Assembly (NCBI GenBank): GCA_041574955.1
Contig: JBFGNS010000001.1
Span: 1-64,000 of the forward strand
Reading direction: 5' to 3'
Length of the DNA stretch: 64,000 nt
From: CALZJC01 sp041574955
Lineage (GTDB): Bacteria > Acidobacteriota > Thermoanaerobaculia > Multivoradales > JAHEKO01
Shown: positions 35,976 through 44,935 of the stretch, one piece after another
Layout: each line of letters opens with the position of its first letter
How positions within the stretch are numbered: the first letter of the stretch is position 1
Made by a program: the position numbers and the translations under genes
The notes under the pieces: model-generated
Seen by the model: only the letters and a program-made list of their open reading frames with translations
Databases searched by the model: none
Told to the model about the DNA's origin: nothing

Positions 35976-36899
35976 ATGAAGCCCCTCAGCCGGAGAGCGC
36001 TGCTCAAGACCGTGCCGCTGGCCGGGGCCGCTCTGCTGGTGGACGCTCACTGCGGCCTGCGCGGTGTCTGGCGCACGGCGGGCGGGGTGGCGGCACTGGG
36101 CGATCGGCGCCCGGACGGCTCCGAGGCCGGTACACCACCGGCGGTCGACCCGCTCACCGACGAAGGCTCCACGCGGCACGCGACGCACGATCGGCTGCGC
36201 AAGATCCGCGACTTCGACGGCACGTTCGACGACGACTACTTCCTGTCGGCCGAGCAGTGCGAGCTGCTGCGCACGACCGCGGCGCGGCTGGAGCGTGCGG
36301 TCGGCGTCATCGGCCACGGCAACTTCAACCTGGTCTCGTTCGACGAGCTGCTGGGCTTCGCGCGGCGCTACGAGCGGATCGCTGCCTTCGCGCCGCGCGA
36401 GCTGGAATTTCTCGAAGAGATCTTCTACACGGATGCCACCCGCTACGGTTTCTTCGGCCCCAAGGTGCTGCACAGCCTGACCGCCGCCTTCGACCCGCGC
36501 GACGTCGAGCGGATCCCCTCGACCGGGCACTACCTGCTGCGCGGTGAGCCGCTCGAACGCTACCGGCGGATCCGGCGCGATCTTGGCGACGGGATCTTCC
36601 TGACCTCGGGCATCCGCGGCGTCGTCAAGCAGTACCAGCTGTTCCTGTCGAAGGCGGTCGAGACCGGCGGCAACCTGTCGCGCGCTTCGCGCTCGCTGGC
36701 GCCGCCCGGCTACTCGTACCATGCCATCGGCGACTTCGACGTCGGGCGGGTGGGCTTCGGTCTGCGCAACTTCACCGCCGAGTTCGCCGACACGCCGGAA
36801 TACCAGCGCCTCATCGATCTCGGCTACGTCACCATCCGCTACACCGAGACGAACCACTTCGGGGTGCGCCACGAGCCGTGGCACATCAAGATCGCCTGA
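35976..36899 (+). CDS. M15-family D-alanyl-D-alanine carboxypeptidase, exported
   Basis: A 307-residue protein with a Tat-like N-terminus (SRRALLKTVPLAGAALLV). The C-terminal catalytic domain has the M15 zinc motifs: SYHAIGDFDVG (zinc His and Asp) and HFGVRHEPWHIKI (catalytic Glu and zinc His). The conserved IRGVVKQYQLFLSKA segment lies in between. It trims D-Ala from peptidoglycan stem peptides (VanY/DacB-like). It starts 133 bases after the glycosyltransferase and is followed eight bases later by the M14 peptidase gene, so cell-wall peptide processing is a plausible joint role. Confidence 0.9.
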   Translation: MKPLSRRALLKTVPLAGAALLVDAHCGLRGVWRTAGGVAALGDRRPDGSEAGTPPAVDPLTDEGSTRHATHDRLRKIRDFDGTFDDDYFLSAEQCELLRTTAARLERAVGVIGHGNFNLVSFDELLGFARRYERIAAFAPRELEFLEEIFYTDATRYGFFGPKVLHSLTAAFDPRDVERIPSTGHYLLRGEPLERYRRIRRDLGDGIFLTSGIRGVVKQYQLFLSKAVETGGNLSRASRSLAPPGYSYHAIGDFDVGRVGFGLRNFTAEFADTPEYQRLIDLGYVTIRYTETNHFGVRHEPWHIKIA

Positions 36900-36906
36900 C
36901 CGCGGC

Positions 36907-38037
36907 ATGACGGAGCTACCGCACCTCGAGCAGCCGCAGCCGGATCGCCCGGGAGTGGTCGTCGCCGGCGTTGCCGTGGCGGCGCTGGCCGGCCTGCTGG
37001 GCTGGGCCGTAACGCGGCCGGCACCCGAAGCGTCGCGCGACGATGCTCCGCAGATGGCGCAGGAGCGAGACGCCGTTGCGGCGCCGGTGGAGACGGGCGC
37101 CGCTCCGTCGCCGCCAGCCACCGAGCCGGGCGAGCCTCCGGCCGTCGAGCCGCAGCAGGCCACCGGGCGCGCCGCCGGGGCCGCCACGGCAGACGCCGCC
37201 GAGCGGCTCGCGACCTGCGAGCGCATCGCGGCGAAGCTGGGCAGCGTGTCGCTCGAGGACTGCACCGACAGCCGGCTCGAGCTGTCCGGTGCGCGCTCCA
37301 ACCAGGGCACGCCGATCCTGGTGGCCGAGTTCCCGCCGCTGCCGGAGCGCGAGCCGCTGGGTCGCGTGCTGCTGTTCGGCGGCATCCATGGCGACGAGTT
37401 CTCTTCGGTCAGCCTGGTCTACTCCTGGCTCGACACGCTCGAGCGGTACCACTCCGGTCTGTTCCACTGGCGCATCGCGCCCGTGGTCAACCCCGACGGC
37501 CTGCTGCGCAAGCGCTCGCAGCGAATGAACGACCGCGGCGTCGATCTCAACCGCAACTTCCCGAGCCCCAACTGGCTGGTGGAGGCGCCCGAGTACTGGA
37601 TCAAACGCACGTCGCGCAACCCGCGGCGCTACCCCGGCGAGGCGCCGCTGAGCGAGCCGGAGTCGCGTTGGCTCCACCAGCAGATCGAGAGCTTCCGGCC
37701 GGCGGCGATCGTCGCGGTGCACGCGCCGAGTCACGTGGTTGACTACGACGGGCCGCCCGAACCGCCCGAGCGCCTGGGGCCGCTGCTGCTCGAGCAGCTC
37801 GGCACCTACCCAGGCTCTCTGGGGCGGTTCGCCGGCGTCCATCTCGGCCTGCCGGTGGTGACCATCGAGCTGCCGAGTGCCGGCACCATGCCGACCCGCG
37901 AGGACCAGCGTCACATGTGGGTCGACCTGGTCGCCTGGCTGCGCCGCAACGTGCCGCGCCGGGAGGCCGAGCGGATGGCGCTGCTGGAGGAGCCGGCAGC
38001 GGCGCCGTCGGCGGCCGGCGCCAACCTCGAGCGCTAG
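36907..38037 (+). CDS. M14-family zinc carboxypeptidase (MpaA-like), membrane anchored
   Basis: A 376-residue protein. An N-terminal helix (VVVAGVAVAALAGLLGW) anchors it, a Pro/Ala linker follows, then the M14 fold: LLFGGIHGDEFSS (zinc His and Glu), GVDLNRNFPSPN, IVAVHAPSH (third zinc ligand) and VVTIELPSAG with the catalytic Glu. MpaA-type enzymes cleave the meso-diaminopimelyl bond of murein tripeptide; here the enzyme would act outside the cytoplasm because of the helix. It is eight bases downstream of the M15 gene. Its stop codon overlaps the RNase T2 stop on the other strand (shared CTAG). Confidence 0.88.
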   Translation: MTELPHLEQPQPDRPGVVVAGVAVAALAGLLGWAVTRPAPEASRDDAPQMAQERDAVAAPVETGAAPSPPATEPGEPPAVEPQQATGRAAGAATADAAERLATCERIAAKLGSVSLEDCTDSRLELSGARSNQGTPILVAEFPPLPEREPLGRVLLFGGIHGDEFSSVSLVYSWLDTLERYHSGLFHWRIAPVVNPDGLLRKRSQRMNDRGVDLNRNFPSPNWLVEAPEYWIKRTSRNPRRYPGEAPLSEPESRWLHQQIESFRPAAIVAVHAPSHVVDYDGPPEPPERLGPLLLEQLGTYPGSLGRFAGVHLGLPVVTIELPSAGTMPTREDQRHMWVDLVAWLRRNVPRREAERMALLEEPAAAPSAAGANLER

Positions 38038-39023
38038 CCCGGCCGGTGGGCCGCGGCGCGCGCCTGCGGCCCGTCGGCCGCGAGGAGGTGCAGGGTCACG
38101 GTGTCGCCGCACGGTACCAGCGGCCCGAAGCCGCCGGCCGGGGCGCAGTCGAGCGGCTCGCCGGCGGCGCTCCAGCAGCTGTGGATCTCGAGCAGGCGGT
38201 CGGGGCGGGCGGCGTCGCAGTAGAGCCGCACCGTGCGCGGGTAGAGGGCCGCGAGGCGCGACCGCGCGACCGTGTCACCGGCCCAGCCGTCGACGGCAGC
38301 GGTGGCGTCGGCGATCCTGGCGGCGAGCTCCAGCCCGGTGGCGAAGTAGCGGAGCGCACCCTCGTCGCCGGGCTCTGTGAAGCAGGTGCCGTGCTTCTGC
38401 CACTCGTGGTTGAGCAGCTCGCAGACGGCGCCTTCGGCGACGCCGTCGGGAGCGCTGCCGGCCGCCGGATCGGGCCACTCGGCGGCCAGCCGGGCGCGCA
38501 GCTCCGCCGGCCAGCGGGCCACCGCCGCGGGGTCGAGAGGCAGCGCCTCGCCGCAGCACTGGGGGAAGCCGGCGGTGTAGTTGGGCCACAGGCCGTGGAT
38601 CGCCAGCCGCGCGGGCGTGCCGCGGCCGCAGCGAGCCTCGCCGCGGTGGGTGAGGGTGGTGTCGTAGCCGTCGGACAGTCCGGCGCAGAAGGTCGGCAGC
38701 CAGTGCTGCGAGAGCAGCAGGTAGTCGTAGTCGGCGGCACCCGTCTTGGCGGCGCAGGCGGCGTCGCCCTCGTCGAAGCAGACGACCGCTGGCGGCCGGG
38801 CGACCGGCGAATCGGCGCGCACGCCGCAGATGTCGACGCAGCCGGAACCGTCGGCGCGCCAGCCGCCGGGATGGTCGAAGCCGGAGTCCGGCGGGCGCTC
38901 GGCCCGTTCTGCGGCGCCACAGGCGAGCGCGGTCGCGGTGAGTGCCGCGAGAGCCGCCAGACGGCTGCGCCGCCGCCGGTCGCTGCTGCGCGCCTCGGCG
39001 CCTGGCTGCGGTGGGCGGCTCAG
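38034..39023 (-). CDS. RNase T2-family ribonuclease, exported lipoprotein
   Basis: A member of the RNase T2 family: IHGLWPNYTAGFPQCC (CAS I with active His) and NHEWQKHGTCF (CAS II with active His/Glu/Lys/His). A signal peptide with lipobox TALACG lies near the N-terminus. No ATG, GTG or TTG exists between the overlapping ygeW gene and the signal peptide; a CTG at 39023 overlaps the ygeW stop as CTGA, giving 329 residues, and is my choice. An ATG at 39275 would create an 84-residue basic extension inside ygeW. The protein would cut RNA in the periplasm or outside, which could feed purine uptake genes nearby. Confidence 0.85.
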   Translation of the reverse strand: MSRPPQPGAEARSSDRRRRSRLAALAALTATALACGAAERAERPPDSGFDHPGGWRADGSGCVDICGVRADSPVARPPAVVCFDEGDAACAAKTGAADYDYLLLSQHWLPTFCAGLSDGYDTTLTHRGEARCGRGTPARLAIHGLWPNYTAGFPQCCGEALPLDPAAVARWPAELRARLAAEWPDPAAGSAPDGVAEGAVCELLNHEWQKHGTCFTEPGDEGALRYFATGLELAARIADATAAVDGWAGDTVARSRLAALYPRTVRLYCDAARPDRLLEIHSCWSAAGEPLDCAPAGGFGPLVPCGDTVTLHLLAADGPQARAAAHRPG

Positions 39024-40207
39024 CGCCGTCGCCGCCCCTGCTCGACGATCTGGCGCAGCCTGGCCGCGGGGTCGGCCACCTTGGCGAGGAAGATCATCGC
39101 CGCGATCACCGGCGGCTTGAAGCTCGCCTGGTGGTAGGTGTGCGGGATGTAGCGCTCGAACACCGGCCGGCTGACCTCGCCGCGCTCGCAGCTCAGGCCG
39201 CTGATGTCGGCCGGCAGGCAGTGCTGGTAGAGCGCCGAGCCTTCGCGGGTCAGGCCCATCCGGTCGTCGTCGCACTCCCAGGCCACGTGCTCGGCGTTCT
39301 CGGCCAGGCAGTCACGCTCGAGCTGCTTCAAACCGTCGCGGTCGCCGGCGTGCAGCAGGTCCCGCCGCCGCTCCATCACCGCCAGCGACGCCCACGACTT
39401 GGGGTAGACGACGTCGGCATCGCGGAAGGCGTCGTCCATCGAGTCGACCACCTCGAAGCTGCCGCCGCTGGCGGCGGCGTTGCGCCCGGCCAGCTCGACC
39501 ACGTCGGGCAGCAGGTCGTAGCCCGGAGGGTGGGCGAGGGTGACCCGCATCCCGAAGCGGCTCATCAGGGCGATCACCCCCTGCGGCACCGACAGCGGCT
39601 TGCCGTAGCTCGGCGAGTAGGCCCAGCTCATCGCGATCTTCTTGCCGCGCAGCTCGTCGACGCCGCCGAAGTAGTCGGCCAGCTTGGCCAGATCGGAGAG
39701 GCTCTGGGTCGGGTGGTCGAGGTCCGACTGCAGGTTGACCACCACCGGTCGCTGGTGGAGCAGGCCCTGGCGGTGGCAGTCGGCCACGGCGTCCCGCACC
39801 TGGCGCTGATACCGGTCGCCCTCGCCGAGATAGAGGTCGTCCCGGATGCCGATCACCTCGGCCATGAAGCTGAGCATCGCCGCGGTCTCGCGCACCGTCT
39901 CGCCGTGGGCGATCTGGGACTTCTCCTCGTCGAGGCTCTCGACCGCCAGACCGAGAGCGTCGGCGGCCGAGGCGTAGCTGAAGCGGGTGCGGGTCGACTG
40001 ATCGCGGAAGATCGAGATCGCCAGACCGCTGTCGAAGATCCGGTAGGAGACGCCTTCGCGGTGTAGCCGGTCGAGGATGCCGGCGACCAGCAGGGTGGCG
40101 CGGACGTCGTCTTCGGTCTTCTCCCAGGTGAGCAGGAAGTCCTGCTCCAGCATCGCGGGGCGCAGCCGCTCCAGGGCCTCGATGTCGTGCAGCAGGGTGT
40201 CGGTCAT
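39020..40207 (-). CDS. ygeW: YgeW-type carbamoyltransferase
   Basis: A 395-residue member of the knotted carbamoyltransferase family. Carbamoyl-phosphate motif FRDQSTRTRFS, then KSQIAHGETVRETA, NLQSDLDHPTQS, MSWAYSPSYGKPLSVPQG and YQHCLPADISG with VSCEHGE-like LSCERGEV. Close agreement with E. coli YgeW over the whole length makes the assignment firm. It would make or break a carbamoylated product of purine breakdown, producing carbamoyl phosphate for the divergent carbamate kinase 94 bases away. ATG 40207 begins the conserved MTDTLLHDIEALERLRP segment. RNase T2 overlaps its stop downstream. Confidence 0.94.
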   Translation of the reverse strand: MTDTLLHDIEALERLRPAMLEQDFLLTWEKTEDDVRATLLVAGILDRLHREGVSYRIFDSGLAISIFRDQSTRTRFSYASAADALGLAVESLDEEKSQIAHGETVRETAAMLSFMAEVIGIRDDLYLGEGDRYQRQVRDAVADCHRQGLLHQRPVVVNLQSDLDHPTQSLSDLAKLADYFGGVDELRGKKIAMSWAYSPSYGKPLSVPQGVIALMSRFGMRVTLAHPPGYDLLPDVVELAGRNAAASGGSFEVVDSMDDAFRDADVVYPKSWASLAVMERRRDLLHAGDRDGLKQLERDCLAENAEHVAWECDDDRMGLTREGSALYQHCLPADISGLSCERGEVSRPVFERYIPHTYHQASFKPPVIAAMIFLAKVADPAARLRQIVEQGRRRR

Positions 40208-40269
40208 GGCGGCTTGGGGCGGGCTCGCGGCGGGCGGTCGGAGGGAGCGGCGGGTAGCGTACGACAGGC

Positions 40270-40296
40270 CGGAGCCGCCGGCAACCTGCGGCTCCG
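40270..40296. promoter_or_regulatory. Inverted repeat in the ygeW/carbamate-kinase divergent gap
   Basis: CGGAGCCGC (40270-40278) and GCGGCTCCG (40288-40296) form a perfect nine-base inverted repeat with a nine-base spacer, five bases before the carbamate kinase ATG. It could be an operator for the divergent pair or a leader hairpin covering the weak ribosome site. The 94-base gap must contain both promoters. Confidence 0.5.
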
Positions 40297-40301
40297 ACGG
40301 T

Positions 40302-41258
40302 ATGATTGCCGCCGTGCAAGCGCCGCTGATCGTCATCGCCGTGGGGGGCAACTCGCTCATCCGGGACGCCCAGCACATGACGGTGCTGGACCAGTACATC
40401 GCTGCCGGCGAGACCGCCGAGCACATCGCCGACATCGTCGAGGCCGGCTTCAGGGTGCTGATCACCCACGGCAACGGCCCGCAGGTGGGCTTCATCCTGC
40501 TGCGCTCGGAGCTGGCCAAGGACAAGGTGCACCAGGTGCCGCTGGAGAGCTGCGTCGCCGACACCCAGGGAGCGATCGGCTACCAGATCGAGCAGACGCT
40601 GTCGAACGAGCTCGTCCAGCGCGGCGTCCGCCGGCAGATCTCGGTGGTGGTGACGCAGGTGGTGGTCGACCGCGCCGATCCGGCGCTCGGCAAGCCGTCC
40701 AAGCCGATAGGCCCGTTCCTGTCGGAGGAGGAGGCCGGCCGGCGGCGGGACAAGGACGGCTGGGAGATGGTCGAGGACGCCGGCCGCGGCTGGCGGAGGG
40801 TGGTGGCCTCGCCCCGGCCGCTCGAAGTGATCGAGCTGGAAGTGATCCGCCTGCTGCTCGACGCCGGCGTCATCGTCATCGCCGCCGGCGGCGGCGGCAT
40901 CCCCGTGGTGCGCGACGAGGCCGGCCGGTTGACCGGCGTGCCGGCGGTGGTCGACAAAGACGCCGCCTCGTGCCTGCTGGCCAAGAACCTGGGGGCCGAG
41001 ATCCTGATGATCTCGACCGGTGTCGAAAAGGTGGCGCTCAACTACCGCAAGCCCGACCAGACCTGGATCGACCGCATGACGGTCGCCGAGGCCCGCCGCC
41101 ACCTCGAGGACGGGCAGTTCGCGGCCGGCAGCATGCGGCCGAAGATCGAGGCGGCGATCGACTTTCTGGAGAGCGGCGGCGCCAAGGTCATCATCACCGA
41201 GCCTCACGTGCTGGAGGACGCGCTGTTCGGCCGCACCGGCACGCTGGTGGTGCCGTGA
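40302..41258 (+). CDS. arcC: Carbamate kinase
   Basis: A 318-residue amino-acid-kinase-family enzyme (EC 2.7.2.2; YqeA/ArcC type) that turns carbamoyl phosphate plus ADP into ATP, CO2 and ammonia. Motifs: VIAVGGNSLIRD near the N-terminus, ITHGNGPQVGF, PLESCVADTQGAIGYQ, AAGGGGIPVVR and VDKDAASCLLA, ending with KVIITEPHVLEDAL. ATG 40302 precedes the first motif. It is divergent from ygeW and its stop overlaps the next GTG start by four bases, linking it to the exporter-like gene. This is the ATP-yielding step of the purine route here. Confidence 0.94.
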   Translation: MIAAVQAPLIVIAVGGNSLIRDAQHMTVLDQYIAAGETAEHIADIVEAGFRVLITHGNGPQVGFILLRSELAKDKVHQVPLESCVADTQGAIGYQIEQTLSNELVQRGVRRQISVVVTQVVVDRADPALGKPSKPIGPFLSEEEAGRRRDKDGWEMVEDAGRGWRRVVASPRPLEVIELEVIRLLLDAGVIVIAAGGGGIPVVRDEAGRLTGVPAVVDKDAASCLLAKNLGAEILMISTGVEKVALNYRKPDQTWIDRMTVAEARRHLEDGQFAAGSMRPKIEAAIDFLESGGAKVIITEPHVLEDALFGRTGTLVVP

Positions 41259-42526
41259 GCGTGGCTTCGGCCGGCGGCGACGCACTGCCGCCGGTCGGCG
41301 AGCCGGTGGCCGAGCTGGACTCTCTGACGGCGCGAGCGGCGCCGTTCCTGATGAAGCTGGCACGTGCGCTGCACACCTACGGCATGCCGTCGCACCGCCT
41401 GGAGCTGGCGCTGTCGCAGGTCTCGGCCGAGCTCGGTGTTGCCGCCCACTACCTGGTGACGCCGACCTCGATCTTCGCCTCGATCGGTTCGGCGCCGTCG
41501 GCCCGGACGTTCATCGAGCGGCTCGAGCCGGGCCAGATCGACCTCGGCAAGCAGACCGAGCTGCACGGGCTGATCGGGGCGGTCTGCCGCCGGCGGCTGA
41601 CCCTGGAGGAGGCGGCGGCGGCGGTCGACGCGCTGGTCGAGCGCCCGCCCGTGCAGGGCTGGCCGGCGGTGGTGGCCAGCTTCGGGCTGGCGTCGACGGG
41701 GGCGGCGGTGTTTTTCGGCGGCGGTCGCAGCGAGCTGATCGCGGCCGGCGCTATCGGTCTGGCCATCGGTCTGCTGGTCCGGGCGGCGGGCGGCTCGCGG
41801 CGGCTGGCGATGGTGATGCCCGGCGTGGCGGGGGTCGCCGGCGTGTTGATCGCGGCGGCTGTACAGGCGGCGCTCGGGCCGATGTTCCCGTTCATCCCCA
41901 CGCTGGCCGGTCTGATCATCCTGATCCCGGGTCTCAACCTGACCATCGCGGTCAACGAGCTGGCGCACGCCCAGCTGGTGAGTGGCACCGCCCGGCTGGG
42001 CGGAGCGTTGATGGCGTTCCTGCAGATCGCCTTCGGCGTGGCGCTCGGCAAGAAGCTGGTGGGAGTGGTGGCCGGCGCCCAGCCGGTGGTCGACCCCGCG
42101 CCGCTGACGGGCTGGATGGTGCCGCTGGCGCTGGTGGTGACGGCGGTGGCGATGACGGTGCTGTTCCGCGCCCGGCCGCGCGACCTGCCGCTCATCCTGG
42201 TGGCGGCGGGCGTTTCGTTCGGTGGCAGCCGGTTGGGCACCGAGGCGCTCGGGCCGGAGCTCGGCGTGCTGGTGGGCGCCTGGCTGGTCGGCACGGTCGG
42301 CCACCTCGCCGGCCGCTGGCTGGATCAGCCGTCGGCGATCGTGATCCTGCCGGGCATCCTGCTGCTGGTGCCGGGGGCGCTCGGCTTCCGCAGCCTGTCG
42401 GCGCTGATGGCGAACGACGTCGTCTCCGGCATCCAGGCCGGCTTCACCATGCTGCTGGTGGCCGCGTCGCTGGTCACCGGCCTGCTGCTGGCCAGCCTCA
42501 TCGCCCGCTCGCAAGAGGCCTTCTGA
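41255..42526 (+). CDS. ThrE-family threonine/serine exporter-like membrane protein
   Basis: A 423-residue fused ThrE/DUF1212-type transporter: a cytoplasmic N-terminal domain with MKLARALHTYGMPSHRLELAL and PTSIFASIG, followed by about ten transmembrane helices (VMPGVAGVAGVLIAAAVQAAL, GLIILIPGLNLTIAVNELA, IVILPGILLLVPGALGFRS). The PGL and PGALGFRS loops are typical. GTG 41255 overlaps the carbamate kinase stop (GTGA). The family exports small hydroxy amino acids; inside this cluster it might export an amino-acid or ureido end product instead, which is inference. Confidence 0.85.
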   Translation: MSVASAGGDALPPVGEPVAELDSLTARAAPFLMKLARALHTYGMPSHRLELALSQVSAELGVAAHYLVTPTSIFASIGSAPSARTFIERLEPGQIDLGKQTELHGLIGAVCRRRLTLEEAAAAVDALVERPPVQGWPAVVASFGLASTGAAVFFGGGRSELIAAGAIGLAIGLLVRAAGGSRRLAMVMPGVAGVAGVLIAAAVQAALGPMFPFIPTLAGLIILIPGLNLTIAVNELAHAQLVSGTARLGGALMAFLQIAFGVALGKKLVGVVAGAQPVVDPAPLTGWMVPLALVVTAVAMTVLFRARPRDLPLILVAAGVSFGGSRLGTEALGPELGVLVGAWLVGTVGHLAGRWLDQPSAIVILPGILLLVPGALGFRSLSALMANDVVSGIQAGFTMLLVAASLVTGLLLASLIARSQEAF

Positions 42527-42527
42527 A

Positions 42528-42578
42528 GCGGTGACAGGATACTTGTGCTCCAGACGGTGTTAAGTATCCTGTCACCGC
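42528..42578. repeat. REP-like 17-bp perfect inverted repeat between convergent genes
   Basis: GCGGTGACAGGATACTT (42528-42544) and its exact complement AAGTATCCTGTCACCGC (42562-42578) flank a 17-base loop, GTGCTCCAGACGGTGTT. The element follows the exporter stop by one base and ends 17 bases before the xdhB stop on the other strand. A bidirectional terminator role is possible, but there is no T-tract and the arms are too exact and A+T-containing for ordinary background, so a REP/RAYT-type mobile palindrome is favoured. Confidence 0.75.
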
Positions 42579-42595
42579 GGTTCCCGCGGTTCCCG

Positions 42596-44935
42596 TTACC
42601 TCTCTTTGCCGGCGGCCACACGGGGAGCCAGGCGCTGCTCGAGGTCGGCGATGGCGTTGAGCACCTCCTCGGGCGTCGCCGGCGCGTTGAGGTGCGGGCT
42701 CAGCCGGTGGTCGCCGACGCTGGCCACCGCGTCCTTGATCGCCTGGAACGCTGAGATGGCTAGCATCAGCGGCGGCTCGCCGACCGCCTTCGAGCGGTGG
42801 ATGGTCGGCTCGCGGTTGCGGCCCGACGGCAGCAGCTCGACGTGGAACTCGTCGGGCAGGTCCGAGGCGACCGGGATCTTGTAGGTCGACGGCGCGTGGG
42901 TGCCCAGCTCGCCGTCGCCGTTCCACCACAGCTCCTCCGAGGTCAGCCAGCCCATCCCCTGGATGAAGCCGCCCTCGACCTGGCCGAGGTCGATCGCCGG
43001 ATTGAGCGAGCGGCCGACGTCGTGCAGGATGTCCACCCGCAGGATTCGCGTCTCGCCGGTCAGCACGTCGATGATCGCCTCGGACACCGCGGCGCCGTAG
43101 GCGAAGTAGTAGAACGGACGGCCGGTCATCGTGCGGCGGTCGTAGTGGATCTTGGGCGTGCGGTAGAAGCCGGTGGCCGATAGCGGCACGCGCGCCAGCC
43201 AGGCGCGGTGGACGAGCTCGGCGAAGGTCGCCTCGGCGTCGCCGGCCTGCACCCGGCCGTCCTCGAACCGCACCTCGTCGGCCGCCACGCCGTGCTCGCG
43301 AGCGGCGAAGTCGGCCAGCCGTCCCCGCAGCTTGTGGGCGGCGGCCAGCGCCGCCATGCCGTTGAGGTCCGATCCCGATGAGGCCGCGGTGGCCGAGGCG
43401 TTGGGCACCTTCGAGGTGTCCGATGCGGTGCAGCGGACATCGGCGACGTCGACTCCCAGCTCGTCGGCCACCACCTGCGCCACCTTGGTGAACAGCCCCT
43501 GGCCCATCTCGGTACCGCCGTGGTTGAGCATCACCGTGCCGTCGGTGTAGAGGTGGATGAGCGCGCCGGCCTGGTTGAAGTGGGTGGCGGTGAACGAGAT
43601 GCCGAACTTGACCGGGGTGAGCGCGATGCCGCGCTTGAGCAGCCGGCTGCCGGCGTTGAACCGCTCGATATCGCGCCGCCGCCGGCGGTAGTCGGAGCTC
43701 TGCTCGAGCCGCGGCACGATTTCCTCGAGCAGGTTGTCCTCGACCTTCATCCGGTAGGGGGTCTCGTCGCGCTCGCCGACGCCGTAGAAGTTGGCGCGCC
43801 GCACGTCCAGCGGATCGATCCCCAGGTGACGGGCGATCTCGTCGACCACCGTTTCGATCGCCAGCATGCCCTGTGGGCCGCCGAAGCCGCGAAAGGCCGT
43901 GTTGGAAACCGTGTGGGTCTTGCACCGGTGCGAGACGATCGATACGTTCTCGAGGTAGTAGGCGTTGTCGGAGTGGAAGATGGCGCGGTCGTTGACCGGG
44001 CCCGAGAGATCGGCCGACATGCCGCAGTTCGACGCCAGCTCGAGCTCGAGGCCGGCGATCACGCCGCGCTCGTCGAAGCCGACGTGGTAGTCGACGCGGA
44101 AGCCGTGCCGCTTGCCGGTCATGATCATGTCGGCATCGCGGTCCAGGCGCAGCTTGACCGGCCGGCCGATGCGGTCGGCGAGCAGCGCGGCGATGGCGGC
44201 GAACAGCGCCGGCTGCGTTTCCTTGCCGCCGAAGCCACCGCCCATCCGGCGGCACTCCACCACCACGTCGTTGGCGGTGCGGGCGAGCGCGTGGGCCACC
44301 ACCATCTGCACCTCGCCGGGGTGCTGGGTCGAGCTGTAGACCAGCATCTGGCCGTCCTCGCGCGGCAACGCGAAGGCGATCTGCCCCTCGAGGTAGAACT
44401 GGTCCTGCCCACCGATCCGCAGCCGGCCGCGCAGCCGGCGGGCGGCGCCGGCGATCGCGCCCCCGGCGTCGCCGCGCACGAGCCGCACGCTCGGCAGCAC
44501 AAACGACTGCCGCGCCAGGGCGGTGTCGATGTCGAGGATGGCCGGCAGGTCGTCGTACTCGATGACCGCTCGCCGCGCCGCTCGCCGCGCCAGATCGACA
44601 CCGGTGGCGGCGACCGCGAACACCGACTGGCCGACGTACTGCACCAGCCGGTCGGCAAAGATGGGGTCGTCTTTGAGCATGCCGCCGATGTCGTTGGCGC
44701 CGGGGATGTCGGTGGCGGTCATCACCTCGACCACGCCGGGTGAGCGTCGCACCGGCTCGAGGTCGAGCGAGCGGATGCGAGCGTGCGGCCGCGCGCTGGT
44801 GCCGACGGCGGCGTGCAGGGTGCCGGCGGGTTCGGGCAGGTCGTCGGCGTAGTCGGCGCCGCCGCTGACGTGCAGGTGGGCGCTCTCGTGGGGCAGCGGC
44901 GTCCCGACGCGGCCCGGTCTGTCGTCTCGGCTCAC
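42596..44935 (-). CDS. xdhB: Xanthine dehydrogenase, molybdenum-binding subunit
   Basis: A 779-residue XDH-family large subunit. Seen: HVSGGADYADDLPEP at the start, GQSVFAVAAT, GQDQFYLEGQIA, RMGGGFGGKE, KRHGFRVDYHVGF, FRGFGGPQGM, HGGTEMGQGLFTK and the active-site KAVGEPPLMLAISAF (Mo-proximal Glu). The GTG start at 44935 overlaps the xdhA stop (GTGA). Together with XdhA it oxidises hypoxanthine and xanthine to urate; the close match in these motifs supports xanthine rather than aldehyde oxidation. The molybdopterin sulfuration factor gene is not in the window. Confidence 0.93.
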   Translation of the reverse strand: MSRDDRPGRVGTPLPHESAHLHVSGGADYADDLPEPAGTLHAAVGTSARPHARIRSLDLEPVRRSPGVVEVMTATDIPGANDIGGMLKDDPIFADRLVQYVGQSVFAVAATGVDLARRAARRAVIEYDDLPAILDIDTALARQSFVLPSVRLVRGDAGGAIAGAARRLRGRLRIGGQDQFYLEGQIAFALPREDGQMLVYSSTQHPGEVQMVVAHALARTANDVVVECRRMGGGFGGKETQPALFAAIAALLADRIGRPVKLRLDRDADMIMTGKRHGFRVDYHVGFDERGVIAGLELELASNCGMSADLSGPVNDRAIFHSDNAYYLENVSIVSHRCKTHTVSNTAFRGFGGPQGMLAIETVVDEIARHLGIDPLDVRRANFYGVGERDETPYRMKVEDNLLEEIVPRLEQSSDYRRRRRDIERFNAGSRLLKRGIALTPVKFGISFTATHFNQAGALIHLYTDGTVMLNHGGTEMGQGLFTKVAQVVADELGVDVADVRCTASDTSKVPNASATAASSGSDLNGMAALAAAHKLRGRLADFAAREHGVAADEVRFEDGRVQAGDAEATFAELVHRAWLARVPLSATGFYRTPKIHYDRRTMTGRPFYYFAYGAAVSEAIIDVLTGETRILRVDILHDVGRSLNPAIDLGQVEGGFIQGMGWLTSEELWWNGDGELGTHAPSTYKIPVASDLPDEFHVELLPSGRNREPTIHRSKAVGEPPLMLAISAFQAIKDAVASVGDHRLSPHLNAPATPEEVLNAIADLEQRLAPRVAAGKER

